A stretch of 8,630 nt of DNA from Brachybacterium sp. UMB0905 (GTDB lineage: Bacteria > Actinomycetota > Actinomycetes > Actinomycetales > Dermabacteraceae): positions 1 to 8,630 of the forward strand of contig NZ_PNHL01000018.1 in the NCBI RefSeq assembly GCF_002871795.1, read 5' to 3'. Every line of letters begins with the position of its first letter. Position 1 is the first letter of the stretch. The notes under the pieces were generated by a model. The model saw only the letters and a program-made list of their open reading frames with translations, had not been told where the DNA came from and made no database searches. Shown here piece by piece: positions 6,156 through 8,630 of the stretch. A program made the position numbers and the translations under genes.

Positions 6156-7079
6156 ATGACTATGACTCCGACCATGACGCCGGGCAGCAATACCCCCAAA
6201 GCTGCGCCGCTCAAGTCGCGCTCCAACTACGGCCGCAACCCTGACGGCTCCCGGCAGGGACCGATCAGCGCCTGGATCTCCCGCCTCGTCATCCTGGTGG
6301 TGCTGGTGCTGTTCTCGCTGCCGCTGTACTGGATGCTCATCTCGGCGCTGAAGACCCCGGAGGAGCTGGCGATGTTCCCGCCCACGCTCTTCCCGCATGA
6401 GTTCCGCTGGGAGAACTTCTCCGACGCCGTCACTGTGATGCCGTTCTGGCTGTTCTTCCGCAACAGCCTGATCATCACGGTCAGCGTCGTCGTGTTCAGC
6501 GTGATCTCCAACTTCATCGTCGCCTACGGCTTCGCCTGCATCGACTGGCCGGGCCGCAACAAGGTGTTCTTCATCGTTCTGGCGACGCTGTTCCTTCCCT
6601 TCCCCGTCACCCTGATCCCGATGTTCGACTTCTGGGCCTCACTCGGCTTCGTCAACACGTGGGTTCCGCTGATCCTGCCGGCCCTGTTCGCCGGCGGCTT
6701 CTTCACCTTCCTGCTGCGCCAGTTCATGCTGCAGGTCCCCCGGGACATGATGGACGCCGCCCGCGTGGACGGCGCCTCGGAGTGGGGCATCGCCTGGCGG
6801 ATCGTGTTCCCCACCGCCCGTCCGGCCGTGACCGTCATCGCGATCTTCGCCGCGGTGGGCACCTGGAACGATTTCATGGGACCGCTGATCTACCTGCAGG
6901 ACCAGAACAAGCAGACGCTGTCCATCGGTATGCAGGTCTTCCGCTCCGTCAACAACCAGGACGTGCCCTTCAACCTGCTGATGGCCGCGTCGTTCCTGGT
7001 GCTCATCCCGCTGGTGATTCTCTTCTTCGCCTTCCAGAGGTACTTCATCAGCGGCATCACCCTGGGAGGTTTCAAGTGA
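6156..7079 (+). CDS. Carbohydrate ABC importer permease, MalG/UgpE type
   Basis: This 307-residue permease should pair with the preceding one. After a polar N-terminus of about 38 residues come six hydrophobic segments, beginning with LVILVVLVLFSLPLYWMLIS and the ALKTPEEL motif common in MalG-class proteins. The EAA loop reads MDAARVDGASEWGIAWRIVFP at 199-219, with the conserved Asp-Gly at 205-206. The end, QRYFISGITLGGFK, is the usual C-terminus of carbohydrate permeases (GITxGAVKG type). ATG codons at 6156, 6162 and 6174 share the frame. AAGGAGG at 6141-6147 sits eight bases before the first and decides the start. Its stop overlaps the start of the binding-protein gene by four bases. Confidence 0.94.
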   Translation: MTMTPTMTPGSNTPKAAPLKSRSNYGRNPDGSRQGPISAWISRLVILVVLVLFSLPLYWMLISALKTPEELAMFPPTLFPHEFRWENFSDAVTVMPFWLFFRNSLIITVSVVVFSVISNFIVAYGFACIDWPGRNKVFFIVLATLFLPFPVTLIPMFDFWASLGFVNTWVPLILPALFAGGFFTFLLRQFMLQVPRDMMDAARVDGASEWGIAWRIVFPTARPAVTVIAIFAAVGTWNDFMGPLIYLQDQNKQTLSIGMQVFRSVNNQDVPFNLLMAASFLVLIPLVILFFAFQRYFISGITLGGFK

Positions 7080-8485
7080 TCAACCGTCGAACCCTGCTGA
7101 AGGCCCTCGGCGCGGGTGCCTCCGTCACCATCGCTGGCGGTTCGATCGTCGGCTGCACCAACCGTCCCGTCGGCGAGGAGCGCGACCCCAATGTCGTGAA
7201 GATGTGGGGCATCTGGGCCTCCGACGCCGAGAAGGAGATGGAGGTCGTCGAGGCCTTCACCGAACAGAACCCGGATGTGAAGATCCAGGTCTCGCAGGTG
7301 CCCTCCAACGGTCAGGGCGACGCCTCGAGCGTCATCACTGCCGTGCGCGGTCGCACCGGCCCGGACATCTACTTCCTGGACCGCTTCAACGGAGCACAGT
7401 TCGCCTCACTCGGACTGCTCGAGCCCATCGATGGGCTCATCGAGGAGCATGAGGGCATGAGCCCCGAGGAGTTCATGTCCGGGTGGGTCAAGTTCGCCAC
7501 CGATGAGCTCTACTACGACGGCCATTACTACGGCCTGCCGATGGACACCGACACCCGCGGCATGTACGTCAACATGGACCTCGCGCGGGATGCCGGGATC
7601 GATCTGGATCTGCTGGATCCCGAGAACGGGCCCATGAGCTACGACCAGCTGTGGGAGATCGAGGAGCAGTTCAGCGTCCAGGACAAGCGCGGCACCTATG
7701 AGCGCGTGACGTGGATCCCCTGGGATGACCAGGCCTCACTGCTGATGTGGGCGATGGCCAATGACGTCGACTTCTTCTCCAATGAGGAGTGCAAGATGCT
7801 CCTGGACACCCAGGAGATGCTCGACGTTGCGACGATGTACCGCGGCTGGGTGGAGCGGCTGGACTTCCACCGCCTGGATGCCTTCAAGGCGACCTACCAG
7901 CCGCCGAACGCCCCGCCCACGCAGACCTCGTTCTTCTCGGACCGGCAGCTGTTCCAGATCTCCGGCCCGTGGGGCGTGCAGGGCCAGGCTGACTACAAGC
8001 CGGATATGGATTACCAGGTCACGCACCTGCCGGTCCCGAACGAGGGCGATGACCCCTTCACGTGGGCCGGCGGCTTCGCCCTGGCGATGCCCAAGGGTGC
8101 GAGCATGTCCAAGGCTGCCTGGGACTTCTTCAAGTTCTATGCCGGGTACGAGGGGCAGAAGATCATGATGCCCCAGATCAGCCGCATCCCCACGAACATC
8201 GAAACGGTCAAGGACCCCGAGGGCTGGAACCGCGACATCAGCTTCTTCGTGGAGCTCATGGCCGTGGCGAAGTCCCGGCCCCCGCTGCCGGTGGGCACCA
8301 AGCTGTGGGACGCGATGTTCACCATGCAGGGCTCCCTGAACCAGGGCTCGGATACCCCCGAGAACCTGGTCAAGGAGGCGCAGGCCTACGTGGACCCGAC
8401 GATGCAGCAGTTCTGCCCGATCGAGCTGCCCGAGGGCTTCGGCGAGCCGGATCCAAACTTCGACGTCTCCGACGTGGAGGAGTGA
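7076..8485 (+). CDS. Extracellular sugar-binding lipoprotein (SBP family 1)
   Basis: This 469-residue solute-binding protein would capture the substrate outside the membrane and hand it to the two permeases. The N-terminus is a lipoprotein signal with a twin-arginine look (INRRTLLKALGAGA) and lipobox IVGC, so C27 should be lipidated. The mature part shows type-1 binding-protein hallmarks: KMWGIWASDAEKEM near 42, TGPDIYFLDRFNGAQFASLG, GLLEPIDGL, YYGLPMDTDTRGMYVNMDL, ISGPWGVQGQ and TWAGGFALAMPKGASMSKAAW. It ends in an acidic tail. The GTG start at 7076 overlaps the permease stop as GTGA and has GGGAGG six bases upstream; no ATG gives a proper signal peptide. Upstream in-frame codons inside the permease gene read as shadow sequence. 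Many aromatic residues would suit sugar stacking, but the ligand is not identifiable. Confidence 0.93.
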   Translation: MINRRTLLKALGAGASVTIAGGSIVGCTNRPVGEERDPNVVKMWGIWASDAEKEMEVVEAFTEQNPDVKIQVSQVPSNGQGDASSVITAVRGRTGPDIYFLDRFNGAQFASLGLLEPIDGLIEEHEGMSPEEFMSGWVKFATDELYYDGHYYGLPMDTDTRGMYVNMDLARDAGIDLDLLDPENGPMSYDQLWEIEEQFSVQDKRGTYERVTWIPWDDQASLLMWAMANDVDFFSNEECKMLLDTQEMLDVATMYRGWVERLDFHRLDAFKATYQPPNAPPTQTSFFSDRQLFQISGPWGVQGQADYKPDMDYQVTHLPVPNEGDDPFTWAGGFALAMPKGASMSKAAWDFFKFYAGYEGQKIMMPQISRIPTNIETVKDPEGWNRDISFFVELMAVAKSRPPLPVGTKLWDAMFTMQGSLNQGSDTPENLVKEAQAYVDPTMQQFCPIELPEGFGEPDPNFDVSDVEE

Positions 8486-8492
8486 GGCGCAG

Positions 8493-8544
8493 GCCCCTCC
8501 GTCAATCGGACCCCTCCGTCGATCGGGCCCCTCCGTCGATATGG
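8493..8544. repeat. Three-copy 17-bp tandem repeat
   Basis: The unit CCCCTCCGTCRATCGG plus one variable base occurs at 8493-8509 and 8510-8526. A third copy with one inserted base, ending GATATGG, is at 8527-8544. It begins eight bases after the binding-protein stop and runs straight into the large palindrome. Confidence 0.85.
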
Positions 8545-8547
8545 ACG

Positions 8548-8604
8548 CAAATGTCGGGTTCCGTGGCATATTCGCGCAGAACATGCCACGGAACCCGACA
8601 TTTG
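8548..8604. repeat. 22-bp perfect inverted repeat: terminator or REP-like palindrome
   Basis: The arm at 8548-8569, containing AAATGTCGGGTTCCGTGG, is the exact reverse complement of 8583-8604, with a 13-base loop (ATTCGCGCAGAAC). Allowing one bulged base, the pairing extends by ACG at the foot of the stem. The loop can close further through TTC/GAA. It lies 62 bases after the importer operon, so RNA read from either side would fold into a very stable hairpin. The trailing T-run is only three bases, so it is not a textbook intrinsic terminator, although actinobacterial terminators often lack one. Confidence 0.85.
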
Positions 8605-8630
8605 TCGTGTGTGTGCCCGCGGCGGGCGCG

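Noticed and set aside
5015..6226. 403-residue minus-strand ORF opposite the first permease
   Set aside because: It is antisense to a clear permease. Its product is dominated by His, Gln, Arg and Asp with no domain, as expected for the complement of G/C-ending codons.
6659..7075. In-frame upstream extension of the binding-protein ORF
   Set aside because: It overlaps the second permease in another frame and has Arg/Pro/His-rich shadow composition. The signal peptide fits only a start at 7076.
7736..8584. 282-residue minus-strand ORF opposite the binding-protein gene
   Set aside because: It is antisense to a well-supported lipoprotein, and its Leu/Arg/His/Gly-rich product has no recognisable motif. 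Its upstream end falls in the tandem repeats and palindrome.
8615..8627. GCCCGC-G-GCGGGC palindrome at the right edge
   Set aside because: A one-base loop cannot form a full hairpin, such words are common in high-GC DNA, and the context is cut off by the window end.

Overview
The base composition is high in G+C, codon third positions are G/C-rich, and the mobile elements and transporters are of actinobacterial type. I infer an actinomycete, probably of the Micrococcales (a Brachybacterium-like organism would fit), but no marker in the window fixes the genus.

Positions 1 to about 1955 are a mobile-element pile-up. An IS30-family transposase gene runs off the left edge on the minus strand, with its DD(33)E catalytic triad visible. 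Its element has inserted into an ISL3-family transposase gene, also on the minus strand, and cut it after about 247 codons. The outer end of the ISL3 element, GGCTCTTC on the minus strand, is at 1921. The next 34 bases (1922-1955) look like the tip of an IS3-family element, so three generations of insertion may be stacked here.

Positions 2112-4784 (minus strand) hold a tightly coupled three-gene operon for an ABC-2 type exporter. It comprises one ATPase and two different six-helix permeases, with start/stop overlaps of 4 and 8 bases. The family matches exporters annotated as DUF990/ABC2_membrane_6, also called 'viologen exporter family'. The true substrate is unknown.

Positions 4785-5125 form a divergent control region. 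The exporter side has a TATAGT -10 box next to a 7-bp inverted repeat. The importer side has a TTGCAT-17-TAACCT promoter whose -10 box lies inside a 20-bp near-palindrome, a good operator candidate.

Positions 5126-8485 (plus strand) encode a carbohydrate-uptake (CUT1-type) ABC importer in the order permease, permease, lipoprotein solute-binding protein, with no ATPase gene. In actinobacteria such importers commonly borrow a shared MsiK-type ATPase. Having the binding protein last, coupled through a GTGA overlap, is less usual than having it first.

Positions 8486-8630 contain a three-copy 17-bp tandem repeat followed by a 22-bp perfect inverted repeat with a 13-base loop. This is the most striking non-coding structure in the window. 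It may be a terminator for the importer operon, a dispersed REP-like palindrome, or both. I see no clear new defence system or other novel multi-gene system.
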